This document shows, one piece after another, positions 37,384 to 49,207 of a stretch of 64,000 bases of DNA (position 1 is the stretch's first letter; the number at the start of each line of letters is the position of its first letter). The notes beneath the pieces were generated by a model, which saw only the letters and a list, made by a program, of their open reading frames with translations, was not told the origin of the DNA and searched no databases. This DNA comes from Pseudomonadota bacterium (GTDB lineage: Bacteria > Desulfobacterota > Desulfovibrionia > Desulfovibrionales > Desulfovibrionaceae): the NCBI GenBank assembly GCA_018816865.1, contig JAHIUW010000036.1, forward strand, positions 1 through 64,000, in the 5' to 3' direction. The translations under genes were made by a program, and so were the position numbers.

Positions 37384-38877
37384 CTATTTCTTCTTCTTTT
37401 TGGTCTTCACAGGCTTCACGCGCTTCTTGCGCTTGGCCTTGGCCTTGGTGAACTGCGCCCGAGCAGCCTCCTCGGCATCCATGCCAGGCATACCAGGCAT
37501 GCCTTCCATTCCGGGGGGCATCCCGGGCATGCCACCGCCCAATCCGGGCATCTTGGGCATCTTGGGCATCCCGCCCTTCTTCTTACCGCCCATCATCTGC
37601 TTCATCATCTTGCGCATCTGCTCGAAGTTCAGGACCAGCTTGTTGACTTCGTCCAACTGGATGCCGGAACCACGCGCAATGCGCTCCTTGCGGCTGGGAT
37701 TGATCAGGCTGGGGTTCTTGCGTTCCTCCATGGTCATGGAATTGATCATGGCCTCCACGCGGCCCAATTCCTTGTCCGGAACCTTGAGTTCCCCCAACTT
37801 TTCCTTGAGTCCGCCCATGCCGGGGAGCATCTTCAGGATGCCCTCCAGCGAACCGAGCTTCTTCATCCGCCGCATCTGGGTGCGGAAATCCTCAAAATCA
37901 AACTCTGCACGCTGAAATTTCTTGCCGATCCTTTCGGCCTCTTCCTCGCTGATATCCTCTTGGGCCTTCTCGATCAAGGTGAGCATATCACCCATGCCCA
38001 AAATACGCGAGGCCGCACGGTCGGGGTGGAAAACCTCCAGGTCACCAACCTTCTCGCCCATGCCCACAAACTTGATGGGCTTGCCCGTGACGTGCTTGAT
38101 GGACAAGGCCGCGCCGCCCCTGGCGTCGCCGTCCATCTTGGTGAGCACCACGCCGGTCACGCCCAGCAGATCGTTGAAGCTGGCCGCCACGGTCACCGCG
38201 TCCTGACCGGTCATGGCGTCTGCCACGAAGAGAATCTCCTGGGGCGAGACCGCGGCCTTGATGGCCACCAGTTCGTCCATCAGCTTCTCATCAATGTGCA
38301 GACGTCCGGCCGTGTCCAGAAGCAGCACGTTGCAGCCCTGTTCACGGGCGTACTCACAGGCCTGGTTGGCGATGTCCACGGGGTTCATCTCCGGAGTGGA
38401 GGCGAACACCGGCACATCCAGCTGCCTGCCCAGGGTGGTCAGCTGTTCGATGGCCGCAGGACGGTAGACGTCCGCCGGCACCAGCAACGGCTTGAACTTC
38501 AAGCGCCGCAGATGCAGGGCAAGCTTGGACGAGGTCGTCGTCTTGCCCGAGCCCTGCAGGCCGACCATCATGATCACGGCGGGATTCCCGCGCAGCTCCA
38601 GGCCCTTGGTCTCGCCGCCCAGCAGGTCGATCAATTCCTCATGAACGATCTTGACCACCTGCTGACCAGGACTCAAACTCTTGAGCACATCCTTGCCAAG
38701 GCAACGCTCCTTGACCCGGCCGATGAACTCCTTGACCACCTTGAAATTGACGTCCGCTTCCAGGAGCGCAAGACGTACCTCACGAAGGCCTTCCTGGATG
38801 TTATTTTCATCCAGACGGCCCTGCCCCTTGAACTTTTTGAAAACTACGTTCAGGCGGTCTTGGAGATTGTCAAACAT
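37384..38877 (-). CDS. ffh: Signal recognition particle GTPase Ffh (SRP54)
   Basis: The 497-aa protein has an N-domain, a G-domain with GLQGSGKTTTSSKLA (G1), DTAGR (G3) and TKMDGDARGG (G4), and an M-domain that ends in a Met/Gly/Pro-rich tail (GGGMPGMPPGMEGMPGMPGM, quoted to its limit of interest) and a poly-Lys C-terminus. Binds 4.5S RNA and nascent signal sequences. It begins the rpsP-trmD-rplS transcript region. Confidence 0.97.
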   Translation of the reverse strand: MFDNLQDRLNVVFKKFKGQGRLDENNIQEGLREVRLALLEADVNFKVVKEFIGRVKERCLGKDVLKSLSPGQQVVKIVHEELIDLLGGETKGLELRGNPAVIMMVGLQGSGKTTTSSKLALHLRRLKFKPLLVPADVYRPAAIEQLTTLGRQLDVPVFASTPEMNPVDIANQACEYAREQGCNVLLLDTAGRLHIDEKLMDELVAIKAAVSPQEILFVADAMTGQDAVTVAASFNDLLGVTGVVLTKMDGDARGGAALSIKHVTGKPIKFVGMGEKVGDLEVFHPDRAASRILGMGDMLTLIEKAQEDISEEEAERIGKKFQRAEFDFEDFRTQMRRMKKLGSLEGILKMLPGMGGLKEKLGELKVPDKELGRVEAMINSMTMEERKNPSLINPSRKERIARGSGIQLDEVNKLVLNFEQMRKMMKQMMGGKKKGGMPKMPKMPGLGGGMPGMPPGMEGMPGMPGMDAEEAARAQFTKAKAKRKKRVKPVKTKKKKK

Positions 38878-39054
38878 TGTCAGCGCACCATTTCCAAAAA
38901 TAAAAGAGGTTCCTGTTAAAGAACCCCGAGAGTTTCGTCAAGTTCAATAAGAGGCGTGGTTGTACCCGCGCCCGCCTAAGGAGTCAAGCCCGGAGACTGC
39001 CCAGAAAATCCGGCTTCGCCATCACCTGCGCAGGTTCCCCTCCATTGGGCAAAT

Positions 39055-39081
39055 CCCCCTGCACGCAGGACGTGCAGGGGG
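39055..39081 (-). terminator. Terminator of the multihaem cytochrome gene
   Basis: CCCCCTGCACG and CGTGCAGGGGG form a perfect 11-bp stem with a CAGGA loop, 42 bp beyond the cytochrome stop. The downstream T content on the minus strand is modest. Confidence 0.6.
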
Positions 39082-39123
39082 CTGAATCATGACCTTGGGA
39101 AGCCCTGCCTCCATCCAAATGGT

Positions 39124-41802
39124 CTAGCGGAACCCGGCAGGATGGTGGGCCATGTCCGCAGCCTTGTAGGTCGTATTCAGGTGACAGACGTTACAGTTGC
39201 CGTCCTTGCCCAGTTGCTTGGCCTGCCCCATGTACTGCATGGGCCCGATGTTGTCGCGATTCGCACCATAGCCCGAGTCCTCGCGCGCCGGATAGATGGC
39301 GTGGGTGGAGCCGTGGCAGGCCTCGCACATCAGCGCCCCCATGTCGTCGCTGCGGTTGCGGAACAACTGTGAACCGTCGGCGGTCCAGGTGTTGAAGCCG
39401 TCCATGGTCTCGGGCGGCTCAAAGCCCACATGGCAGTTCAGGCAGTCGGGTTCCTGGAGCCACGGAGTGCGTCCGTTGACCTCGGCCAGACTATCCACCG
39501 TGCGCGGAGCCAGATTCTGCATCAGGCGTGCCGCGCCCTTCTTACCGGCCTCGGCCTCCGGCTTCAGCAGGGACAGGGCGTGGTCCTCCATGGTGCCGTG
39601 GCAGTTGACGCAGGTCACGCCGATGTCGTCGTGCACCCCGCGCAGGCAGCGCGTCGGTCCAACCGGGTCGTTGGGGTGACAAGCCGCGCAGGCGTCCTCC
39701 TGACGACCGGTCAGATAGTTGGCGTGCCAGCCATGCAGCGCCGCCGGGAAGTTGAGCAGCTCAGGATTGCCCTCGGTGCCCAGCACAGGATCGGCGTGGC
39801 AGCTCTGGCAGAGCACCGGATCGCCCTGGTCGGCCAGCTTCAGCAGATCGGTCTTGTTGATTCTGTCATGCACGGCCAGGACATCGCGCGAAGTCTCGCC
39901 CGTGAATCCGGCCACACCCTTCACGCGCCACTCGCCGCCATGGCAGTTGCGGCAGCCCATCTCCGTGGTGGTCGGGGCCACCATGCGCGTGGTCGCCAGG
40001 ACCTTGCCCGTGGCGGTATCCACGGCCTTGACCGTGAACAGGGGATAGGGGTTGAACCCGCCGCCGTCGGGATACGGCACCACGGGGATCAGATCCGCGT
40101 GGAAGGCGCGACGCTCGGCATCCAGGTCCATGTCGCCATTCAGCCCCTTGCCCGCCAGCCCAACATTCTTAGGCAGGGCCTTGCCGAACAGCTTCTCGAC
40201 GAAGTCCCAGAATTCCACGTGCTCGGAGGAGTTCTCAAAACCCTGCTCCACTTCATAGGTAATGGTCACGCCCTCGGTCACCAACTCGGGCACATCGCCG
40301 CGCCGCACCAGCTGGGCAAAGAGATCGTTGGCCGGGGGCAGCAGCGTCCACCAGCGATCGGAATCGGAGATGCAGTGCATGCCCAGGTTGTTCCAGGCCA
40401 AAAGCACATAGTCGTCCTTGTGCTTGTCAAAGGCCGGAATCTCCACCGGCGTTACCACCTTGGCAGCTTCCACGGCCTCGGCAGGGTCAGCGCCGACAGC
40501 GCCGTACAGTGGCTTGTCGCCACCGTGCAGTTCCAGAACGATGTACGAGGCCAGAGCCAGACGTTCCTCGCCCGTGCCCGCAAAGGGCGGCATGTAGTTA
40601 CGGATCTTGCCCTGGCCGTCCAGTTGCGCATCCAGGCCGAACACGCTGAACTTGGCAGTCCTGGGCAGGATGTCGTTGGTAACACCGCCGATGCTGTGGC
40701 AGGAAAAGCACTGGCCGTAGAACAGTTCGCGCCCTGCCGCCAGGCGGTTGTCGTCGCTGATCTCGCGGTTCTGCACCCATTTGGCCAGCTTCAGCCAGCC
40801 CTGTTCGTTGATGGTCTGGATCTCCCCGGGATGGATCTGGTTGGAATAGGTATGCCCGGCCAGGACATACGGCTTGCGGGCGATCTCGCGCGTGTACTCG
40901 AATCCGCCCATCTGAACCTGACCCAGGATGAGCAGCAGCAGCGCAATCCAGCGCCGCGCCGAGGGCGGCAGCTTCAAGGTCATCAGCAGCGCCAGGGCCA
41001 GGATCGCCGGGGAGGAGATCAACAACGCCTGGGTAAAGGGCACGACCTCCGTGTTCCAACCCAGAATCATGGCCTGCGGTCCCTGGGGCAGGACGGCGAA
41101 GTACCACCAGCCCGTGGGGACCATGAGCAGCAACGGGATGCAGGTCCACTTGGCGTTGTAGCGGGCCAGACCGTCACGGATCTCGGGGTCGCGGCTGAAG
41201 GAGGCCGTGAAGAACCCGAACAAGCCGGCAAAAGAGAACCCCAAAAACGCCCGGAAGAACAAGGAGGGCCAAAAGCTTGGGTTGAAGAACCCGTCCCAAA
41301 AATTCTGGGTCTCAAGCCAGTCGCCGGGGGTCAGCATGGAGCCGATGATGGCGCTGATCATGAACAACGAGGAAAACCCGAAAAAGAAATAGAGATAACC
41401 CACGGTCTGGTGGTCGCGCGGGTTCATCTTGCCGAAGGTGTAGTAATAGACCAGTAAGGCCACGATCTCACCCAGGAAAAAGACCCATTCCGTGGCCCAG
41501 GCAAAGCCGTAGGTATGGATCAGGGTCAGGGTGGCCGTGGGGTTGGTCAGGCCGATGATGAACCAGATGGCCACGCCGGTCAGGCTGCCGAAGACCATGG
41601 TCAGCAGCAGAAAGAACTTCGTGTGCTTCTTGCAATAGGCCAGGATGGCGTCGGACTTCTCGGCCAGGCCCTTGCGCTCGGTGAGCACCAGGAACAGACC
41701 GCCGCCCACGGCCAGATGCGCCACGTAGACGTGGACCACGGCGATGATGGCGATGAGCAAGCCACCGCCGAACTCGGGGATGTGCCAGACGGGATAATCC
41801 AT
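39124..41802 (-). CDS. Cytochrome-bd-like membrane protein fused to an eight-haem c-type cytochrome
   Basis: An 892-aa fusion. Residues 1-310 hold about nine membrane helices with His-rich quinol-site-like motifs (VHVYVAHLAVGGG, WATEWVFFLGEIVALLVY) as in CydA-type subunits. Eight CxxCH haem sites follow at about 367, 617, 669, 705, 733, 790, 826 and 871 (CFSCH, CRNCH, CQSCH, CAACH, CVNCH, CLNCH, CEACH, CNVCH). Between the first two lies a domain with LAWNNLGMHC found in other multihaem proteins. No signal peptide precedes the first helix, so the haem region is exported as a C-terminal periplasmic part. Likely passes electrons from menaquinol to periplasmic or extracellular acceptors. Confidence 0.88.
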   Translation of the reverse strand: MDYPVWHIPEFGGGLLIAIIAVVHVYVAHLAVGGGLFLVLTERKGLAEKSDAILAYCKKHTKFFLLLTMVFGSLTGVAIWFIIGLTNPTATLTLIHTYGFAWATEWVFFLGEIVALLVYYYTFGKMNPRDHQTVGYLYFFFGFSSLFMISAIIGSMLTPGDWLETQNFWDGFFNPSFWPSLFFRAFLGFSFAGLFGFFTASFSRDPEIRDGLARYNAKWTCIPLLLMVPTGWWYFAVLPQGPQAMILGWNTEVVPFTQALLISSPAILALALLMTLKLPPSARRWIALLLLILGQVQMGGFEYTREIARKPYVLAGHTYSNQIHPGEIQTINEQGWLKLAKWVQNREISDDNRLAAGRELFYGQCFSCHSIGGVTNDILPRTAKFSVFGLDAQLDGQGKIRNYMPPFAGTGEERLALASYIVLELHGGDKPLYGAVGADPAEAVEAAKVVTPVEIPAFDKHKDDYVLLAWNNLGMHCISDSDRWWTLLPPANDLFAQLVRRGDVPELVTEGVTITYEVEQGFENSSEHVEFWDFVEKLFGKALPKNVGLAGKGLNGDMDLDAERRAFHADLIPVVPYPDGGGFNPYPLFTVKAVDTATGKVLATTRMVAPTTTEMGCRNCHGGEWRVKGVAGFTGETSRDVLAVHDRINKTDLLKLADQGDPVLCQSCHADPVLGTEGNPELLNFPAALHGWHANYLTGRQEDACAACHPNDPVGPTRCLRGVHDDIGVTCVNCHGTMEDHALSLLKPEAEAGKKGAARLMQNLAPRTVDSLAEVNGRTPWLQEPDCLNCHVGFEPPETMDGFNTWTADGSQLFRNRSDDMGALMCEACHGSTHAIYPAREDSGYGANRDNIGPMQYMGQAKQLGKDGNCNVCHLNTTYKAADMAHHPAGFR

Positions 41803-41805
41803 GAC

Positions 41806-42873
41806 CTAGCCCTCCTTCCGGGCCTTGGCGGCCAGTTTGAGAATGTAGGCCATGAGACCCAGGCCGACGACCAGGGCAACCCCGAACATGATCATCGGCG
41901 AATACTGGCCCGTGACCTCAATCGTCGAGGCCTTGAAATATGGGTTCATGGTGCCGATGCGCGCGAACTCGCGCACGCCGGTCATGGCCGCCACCGTGCA
42001 AACCAGATAGAAGGCCCCCCGGCCGGGCTGTTTGAAGAACCCGGCGTGCAGGCACATCAGCACGCCCATCAGCGCGGCCAGGAACAGGGCCGTGGCCAGC
42101 CCGGAATGCCCCATGAACTGCAGGATCACCTCGCGCTCGAAACCCAGCAGGAACCATGGCCCCACGATGAGCTGCGCCAGAGTCCCCCGGAAGAACCACT
42201 TCATACCCTGGTCCACATACCAGTCGGCCAGGGGCTCAGCCTGCTTGGAGGCCCGGCTCCAGTTGAGGGCCGCAGCCAGTCCACCCACGGCCAGCGAAGC
42301 CATCACGAAATGCAGGTAGCGCGGGATGAGCGTGGGCTCCCCGAAATTCAGGAACGTGCCACCTTCGGCGGTAAAGTACCTGGGCCACTGCACCGGGTTG
42401 CCCAGCAACGAGATATTGTTGGCGAACAGAAAACCCACCAGCAGCAGGACCAGGGCGCAACACCCGATGACCAAGCCCCGCAGCGAACCCAGGCCGTCGA
42501 ACTTGAAATCATAAAGATAGGCCGCGTAATAGGCCACGATGATCAGGAATGGCACGGCCAGCCACCACCAACCCATGAGGATGTCGCTGACGTAGAACAT
42601 GTGCCCGTACAGGGTCTGTAAGAACAGCAGCGGAGCCACACCAAAGTTCACGGCCAAGGCGATGACCGTGGGCAGCTTTACGGAGATGTCACGGCCCACC
42701 GGTTCGGTGCATTCATGGCGACACCAAGTGGTGGCCAAGGCCACAAGCGCACCGCCCAAGGCGATATTCACCAGTAGAATATGTACAACGAAGGTCAGGG
42801 ACAGGAGCCCCTGAAACCAGCCCCAGGGCACCTGAATGGCATCAGGGATCGGGACAAGCAATGTCGGGTCCAT
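41806..42873 (-). CDS. Multi-helix membrane subunit paired with the octahaem cytochrome
   Basis: A 355-aa protein with about nine predicted helices. VVHILLVNIALGGALVAL and LHFVMASLAVGGLAAAL mirror the VHVYVAHLAVGGG motif of the neighbouring fusion, suggesting both descend from a common bd-like fold. RYLHFVMASL and GHSGLATAL supply His residues that could ligate b-type haems. No CxxCH is present. ATG 42873; its stop overlaps or adjoins the next gene by 3 bp, so the two products are expected to form one complex. Confidence 0.82.
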   Translation of the reverse strand: MDPTLLVPIPDAIQVPWGWFQGLLSLTFVVHILLVNIALGGALVALATTWCRHECTEPVGRDISVKLPTVIALAVNFGVAPLLFLQTLYGHMFYVSDILMGWWWLAVPFLIIVAYYAAYLYDFKFDGLGSLRGLVIGCCALVLLLVGFLFANNISLLGNPVQWPRYFTAEGGTFLNFGEPTLIPRYLHFVMASLAVGGLAAALNWSRASKQAEPLADWYVDQGMKWFFRGTLAQLIVGPWFLLGFEREVILQFMGHSGLATALFLAALMGVLMCLHAGFFKQPGRGAFYLVCTVAAMTGVREFARIGTMNPYFKASTIEVTGQYSPMIMFGVALVVGLGLMAYILKLAAKARKEG

Positions 42874-43047
42874 GGCGTTCCTCTTGAATCAGTGCGGTTA
42901 TGATCGTGCCCGAAACGGTCCAGGTGATGCAATATCGCCTCCGGCCCGAAAGGACAACCCACAGGCCAGGCAAATCAACTACTTGAATTTCCCTCTGAAA
43001 CCATTACATTCCGGGGAGCGGAAACAGCGTACACCGTCAGGGCAATC

Positions 43048-45348
<2,301 letters not shown>

Positions 45349-45388
45349 ACATCTGAAAACGATCTGCACCTAAATCGTTGAAAATGAC

Positions 45389-45409
45389 GGGGCCAGTCCG
45401 CCTGGCCCC
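45389..45409 (+). terminator. Hairpin in the eno-folD gap
   Basis: GGGGCCAG and CTGGCCCC pair over 8 bp around TCCGC. The flanking CGAAATTTCAAAATG repeats the right arm of repeat copy 4, so it may be a deleted repeat copy rather than a dedicated terminator. Confidence 0.4.
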
Positions 45410-45488
45410 CGAAATTTCAAAATGCTTTTGAACTGGGGAGCTTTATCCTGTTGAGCCATTTGGCTCCTGAATCTTAGAACAGTTTTAA

Positions 45489-45524
45489 TGCTGGAGGCTT
45501 TCGCAAAGGAATCCCTCCAGCATG
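45489..45524 (+). terminator. Terminator in the eno-folD gap
   Basis: ATGCTGGAGG and CCTCCAGCAT pair perfectly over 10 bp; an inner CTTTCGCAAAG-like stem fills the loop. The plus-strand continuation GACATTTTTAG is T-rich. It would end the eno transcript. Confidence 0.65.
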
Positions 45525-45549
45525 ACATTTTTAGTGTTAGGCATCGCGA

Positions 45550-45674
45550 GTGGCCGTTCAGAAATGGTCAGATGCGCGGCGCAAGAAAGGTTCAAAATCG
45601 TAGCGTATCAAAACATACGTGAGAGTTTGAACCTTTCGCGGCAACAAAGCAGATGGCCGCTTATCAACAGCCAC
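45550..45674 (-). repeat. Structured repeat element, copy 2 (before folD)
   Basis: A 125-nt element whose outer arms GTGGCCGTT (45550-45558) and AACAGCCAC (45666-45674) pair with one wobble. Inner arms AAAGGTTCAAA and TTTGAACCTTT flank the apical CGTAT-CAAAAC-ATACG. On the minus strand it carries TCTGCTTTGTTGC (45653-45641). Unlike the others it is not in sense orientation behind a stop codon; it sits just upstream of the folD start. Confidence 0.7.
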
Positions 45675-45690
45675 CTCACGGAGAAATGAA

Positions 45691-46557
45691 ATGATACTAT
45701 TGGATGGAAAAGCAACGGCTGCTGCTATCCGCGCCGAAATCAAGGACCGGGTCCAGGCCCTGGAAAAGACCCATGGCCGCACCCCTGGCCTGGCAGTGAT
45801 CCTGGTGGGCGAGGACCCGGCGTCCCAGGTCTACGTGCGCATGAAGGAAAAGGGCTGCGCCGAGACCGGCATCCGCTCCCTCCCCCATCGCCCGGAAGCC
45901 TCCATCTCCCAAGACGCGCTCATGGACCTGATCCGCGAGCTCAACGCCGACGACAGCGTGGACGGCATCCTGCTGCAACTGCCCCTGCCCAAGGGACTCG
46001 ATTCCCAGGCTTGCCTGAACCTCATTGATCCCGGCAAGGACGTGGACGGCTTCCACCCCATCAATGTGGGCAAGCTGGCCTTGGGCCTGCCGGGCTACCG
46101 CTCCTGCACCCCCGCCGGGATCATTGAGCTGCTCAAACGCTTCGATATCAAGACCAGCGGCAAGAAGGCCGTGGTGCTGGGCCGCTCCAACATCGTGGGC
46201 AAGCCCATGGCCTTGATGCTCATCGAATACGGCGACCAGGGCAACGCCAGCACCACCATCGTGCACTCGCGCACCCCGCTGGAAGACCAGAAGGCCTTCT
46301 GCCAGGAGGCCGACATCGTCATCGCCGCCGTGGGCCAACCCCTGCACGTCAAGGGCGACTGGATCAAGGAAGGGGCCGTGGTCGTGGACGTGGGCATCCA
46401 CCGCAGCGACGACGGACTGGTAGGCGATTGCGACTTTGCGGCCATGAAGGACAAGTGCTCGGCCATCACCCCAGTGCCCGGCGGCGTGGGCCCCATGACC
46501 ATCGCCCAACTACTGCTGAACACCATGCAGGCTTACGAGGACCACGTCGGGGCCTAG
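45691..46557 (+). CDS. folD: Methylenetetrahydrofolate dehydrogenase / cyclohydrolase FolD
   Basis: Interconverts methylene-, methenyl- and formyl-tetrahydrofolate with NADP. The 288-aa protein has YVRMKEKGC with the catalytic Lys near residue 54, LQLPLPKGLD, PGKDVDGFHP and the nucleotide-binding GRSNIVGKP. ATG 45691 follows CGGAGAAATGAA. Repeat copy 2 ends 16 bp upstream of the ATG and would form part of the leader if transcription starts further left. Confidence 0.97.
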   Translation: MILLDGKATAAAIRAEIKDRVQALEKTHGRTPGLAVILVGEDPASQVYVRMKEKGCAETGIRSLPHRPEASISQDALMDLIRELNADDSVDGILLQLPLPKGLDSQACLNLIDPGKDVDGFHPINVGKLALGLPGYRSCTPAGIIELLKRFDIKTSGKKAVVLGRSNIVGKPMALMLIEYGDQGNASTTIVHSRTPLEDQKAFCQEADIVIAAVGQPLHVKGDWIKEGAVVVDVGIHRSDDGLVGDCDFAAMKDKCSAITPVPGGVGPMTIAQLLLNTMQAYEDHVGA

Positions 46558-46666
46558 CCACGGCATCGGTGGGAACCGCACGAGCCGTTCCCACCTCCTC
46601 CAAACCCAGAACCCGCTCATCCAGCACCGGGCTTATTTGTTGGGAAACTCTGGGGAAAGACCTGGA

Positions 46667-48484
46667 TTACTCAGCCATCCTGAACCCGTTGCGCCCATCC
46701 TGCTTGACGCGATACATGGCGTCATCCGCCTGCTTGACCAACATTCGGGCGTCAGCGCCATGCTCGGGATACTGGCTTGCGCCAACACTCACACTCACGT
46801 TCACCGTGCCCACGGACAATTGCACTGGGCGACCCACAGCCGCCACGATCTCAGCGGCGATGCCGGAGACCACCCCACTGTCGGACGGATTCCAGAGCAG
46901 GAGGCCGAATTCGTCGCCCCCCAGACGGGCGGCCACATCCGACTCACGCAGCCTGGCCCGAATCCGTTCGGACATCTCCACGAGCAACTCGTCACCCACC
47001 TGATGCCCATGGCTGTCGTTGACGGACTTGAAATTGTCGAGGTCCATGTACAAAACGGCCAGCCGTTCCCCCGAGCGTTTGGCCTGGGCCAGCATCCGCT
47101 CCAGGGTCTGCTCGAACAGGAATCGATTGGGCAAGCCGGTCAGGCTGTCGGTGGTGGCGCGGCGGGTCAGTTCATGCTCAGCCATCTTGCGCCCGCTGAT
47201 GTCCTCGGCCACACCTTCCAGGCGAATCAATTCATCTTCCTTGCCGAGGGTGGCCTTGATGTTCAGCGAAACCCAGATACGTGAACCGTCGCGCCTCATG
47301 ATTTCCAGTTCCTGGTCCCGGATCTCCCCGTCGCGGTGCAAAGAGGCCAGGAGCAGTTCCCGCTGGTTGGCATTGGCATAAATCTGTTTGGCGATGTTCT
47401 GCACCTCGGCCACCATCACGTCCGGAGTCTCATAGCCCAACAGCTCAGCCATGGCCGGATTGACGGTCAGGAAACGGCCCTCCGGGGTGGAAGTGAAAAT
47501 GCCCAGGCCGGAGTTCTCAAAAATGTTGCGGTAAATCTCCTCGGCCTCGCGCAGACGGCGTTCCACGCGCTTCAACTCGGTGAAATCCGTCAGTACCCCG
47601 ACAATACCAATGCGCTTGTCCCTGGAATCGCTGACCAGCCCTTCCTGCACCACCACGTCGCGTCTGCCGCTGCCCCGGGTACGGACCCAGGACTCGAAAC
47701 GCTGCATGGCCGCCCCGCTGGCCGATAGCAAGCGGTTGTCGGCCTCTTCCCACTGCTCCAGGGTCTCGCCCGGGATCAGCTCCGAGGTGGGCTTGCCCAG
47801 CACGGCCTTGCGCTCCAGGCCCATGAACTCCTCAAAGGCCTTGTTCACGTGCCGGATGCGTCCGGTACGGTCCTTGAAAAACACCGGGTTGGGCAAGGTA
47901 TCCATGACAGCCTGCAGGAACAGATGCCCGTCGCGCAGTTCGCGTTCGGCCAGCCGGGCGGTGGTCACATCCACCACAGCGCCCTCCACACAGCCGTCCT
48001 CGGGATGGATATGGGCCCACAGGGAGACGATCTTGCGCTTGCCGTCAGGCCGTTTGATCGTGATCTCGAAGCCCTCGACCCGGCCCTCCTTGTTCAAGGC
48101 GTGGACGAGTTCCAGCTGCTGGTCCGGTTCGGCATAGATGTCCTTGGGTGTGCAACGCTCCACGAAGTCGGCCTCGCTCTCGTAGCCGAACATCCTGGCC
48201 GCGGCCGTGTTGCCCATCAACACGCGGCTGCCGTCCACCAGGATGCGCAAAATGCCCACCGGGGAGGCCTCGTACAGATGTCTGTACTGCTCCTCGCTGC
48301 GGCGCAGGCCCTCGTAGCGTTTCTCGCTGTCCCGCAGGCGCTGCTCAAAGGCCGCGTTGCTGTTCCTGCCGGAAAACAACCGCTTCAGAACCAGCCCCAG
48401 GGCCGTGCACAGCCCGAGCAGGGTCAACCCCAGCAGGAGCAGCTGCCAGACGGGAACAAGATATGTGCTTGCAAACAAATCCAT
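46667..48484 (-). CDS. Membrane-anchored PAS-PAS-PAS-GGDEF diguanylate cyclase
   Basis: A 605-aa protein with an N-terminal membrane helix (VPVWQLLLLGLTLLGLCTALG), a short coiled coil, three PAS domains (about residues 60-180, 185-310 and 315-435, in this start numbering) and a C-terminal GGDEF domain with ARLGGDEFGLLL and DLDNFKSVNDSHGHQVGD. An RxxD I-site (RLRESD) precedes GGDEF by the usual spacing, suggesting product inhibition. ATG 48484 is used; ATG 48544 is possible and would add 20 residues before the helix. Expected to make cyclic-di-GMP at the inner membrane. Confidence 0.9.
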   Translation of the reverse strand: MDLFASTYLVPVWQLLLLGLTLLGLCTALGLVLKRLFSGRNSNAAFEQRLRDSEKRYEGLRRSEEQYRHLYEASPVGILRILVDGSRVLMGNTAAARMFGYESEADFVERCTPKDIYAEPDQQLELVHALNKEGRVEGFEITIKRPDGKRKIVSLWAHIHPEDGCVEGAVVDVTTARLAERELRDGHLFLQAVMDTLPNPVFFKDRTGRIRHVNKAFEEFMGLERKAVLGKPTSELIPGETLEQWEEADNRLLSASGAAMQRFESWVRTRGSGRRDVVVQEGLVSDSRDKRIGIVGVLTDFTELKRVERRLREAEEIYRNIFENSGLGIFTSTPEGRFLTVNPAMAELLGYETPDVMVAEVQNIAKQIYANANQRELLLASLHRDGEIRDQELEIMRRDGSRIWVSLNIKATLGKEDELIRLEGVAEDISGRKMAEHELTRRATTDSLTGLPNRFLFEQTLERMLAQAKRSGERLAVLYMDLDNFKSVNDSHGHQVGDELLVEMSERIRARLRESDVAARLGGDEFGLLLWNPSDSGVVSGIAAEIVAAVGRPVQLSVGTVNVSVSVGASQYPEHGADARMLVKQADDAMYRVKQDGRNGFRMAE

Positions 48485-48655
48485 AATCACTGCCTGTGAG
48501 GATTCTGTGGATGAGCCGAAAAATGATTCCGACTGCTGCCTCATTTACCCCTGAAACGCAACTTCCGCAAACATGGAGCAGTCCCCTTTTTGCATATTCC
48601 CCCTGTTCATTGTACGTCGGATGCGCAGCAAAGACCCGCTTTTCAGGAGGGCCTC

Positions 48656-49207
48656 ATGGATCTTTCGATACTCGACGGGCTCGGTCCCCAGGGCAAGAAC
48701 GACTATCTCCGTTTCCTGCTCTGGCACTATCGCGTAGTGGACGCCTTCTGGTTCATCCGCGTGGAGGAACAGTTCGGCCGGGAGACCGCCGAAAAGCTCA
48801 ACGAACGGGTCTGGGGCAAATGCGGCCAACTGGGCGCGCGCGAACTGACCCGGAGCTTCGATATCACCGGGGGCGGCCTGTCCGCATTTGTGCGCGCCAT
48901 GCGGCTCTTTCCGTGGTGCATCCTGGTGGGCTACGAGATCCAGGAAAACGAGGACGAAGTCATCATCCAGGTCCCCCACTGCCCGCCACAAGAGGCACGT
49001 CTGGCCCGGGGGCTGGGTGAATATTGCTGCAAGGAGATGCACCGGGCCGAATTCTCGCAGTTCGCCACCGAGGTGGACCCGCGCATCAGAACCGAATGCC
49101 TCTTCGCCCCTCCCGACCCGCACCCCAAGGAAGTCTTTTGCAAGTGGCGGTTCACTCTGGTATCCGATGCTCAGCAACACGACCAGCAAGGAGAAACCAG
49201 CATATGA
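48656..49207 (+). CDS. DUF6125-like protein
   Basis: A 183-aa soluble protein. The N-terminus ([20 protein letters not shown] with [17 protein letters not shown]) matches what I recall of the DUF6125 family, sometimes likened to L-2-amino-thiazoline-4-carboxylate hydrolase-type proteins. Later conserved-looking parts include CKEMHRAEF and [15 protein letters not shown]. No catalytic function is known. ATG 48656 follows CAGGAGGGCCTC. Its stop overlaps the next ATG (ATATGA), so both are translated together. Confidence 0.8.
   Translation: MDLSILDGLGPQGKNDYLRFLLWHYRVVDAFWFIRVEEQFGRETAEKLNERVWGKCGQLGARELTRSFDITGGGLSAFVRAMRLFPWCILVGYEIQENEDEVIIQVPHCPPQEARLARGLGEYCCKEMHRAEFSQFATEVDPRIRTECLFAPPDPHPKEVFCKWRFTLVSDAQQHDQQGETSI

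Noticed and set aside
39430-41457. 675-codon open frame on the plus strand opposite the octahaem cytochrome
   Set aside because: It is the antisense shadow of a gene with eight CxxCH motifs and well-formed membrane helices; its product is low-complexity His/Gln/Gly-rich.
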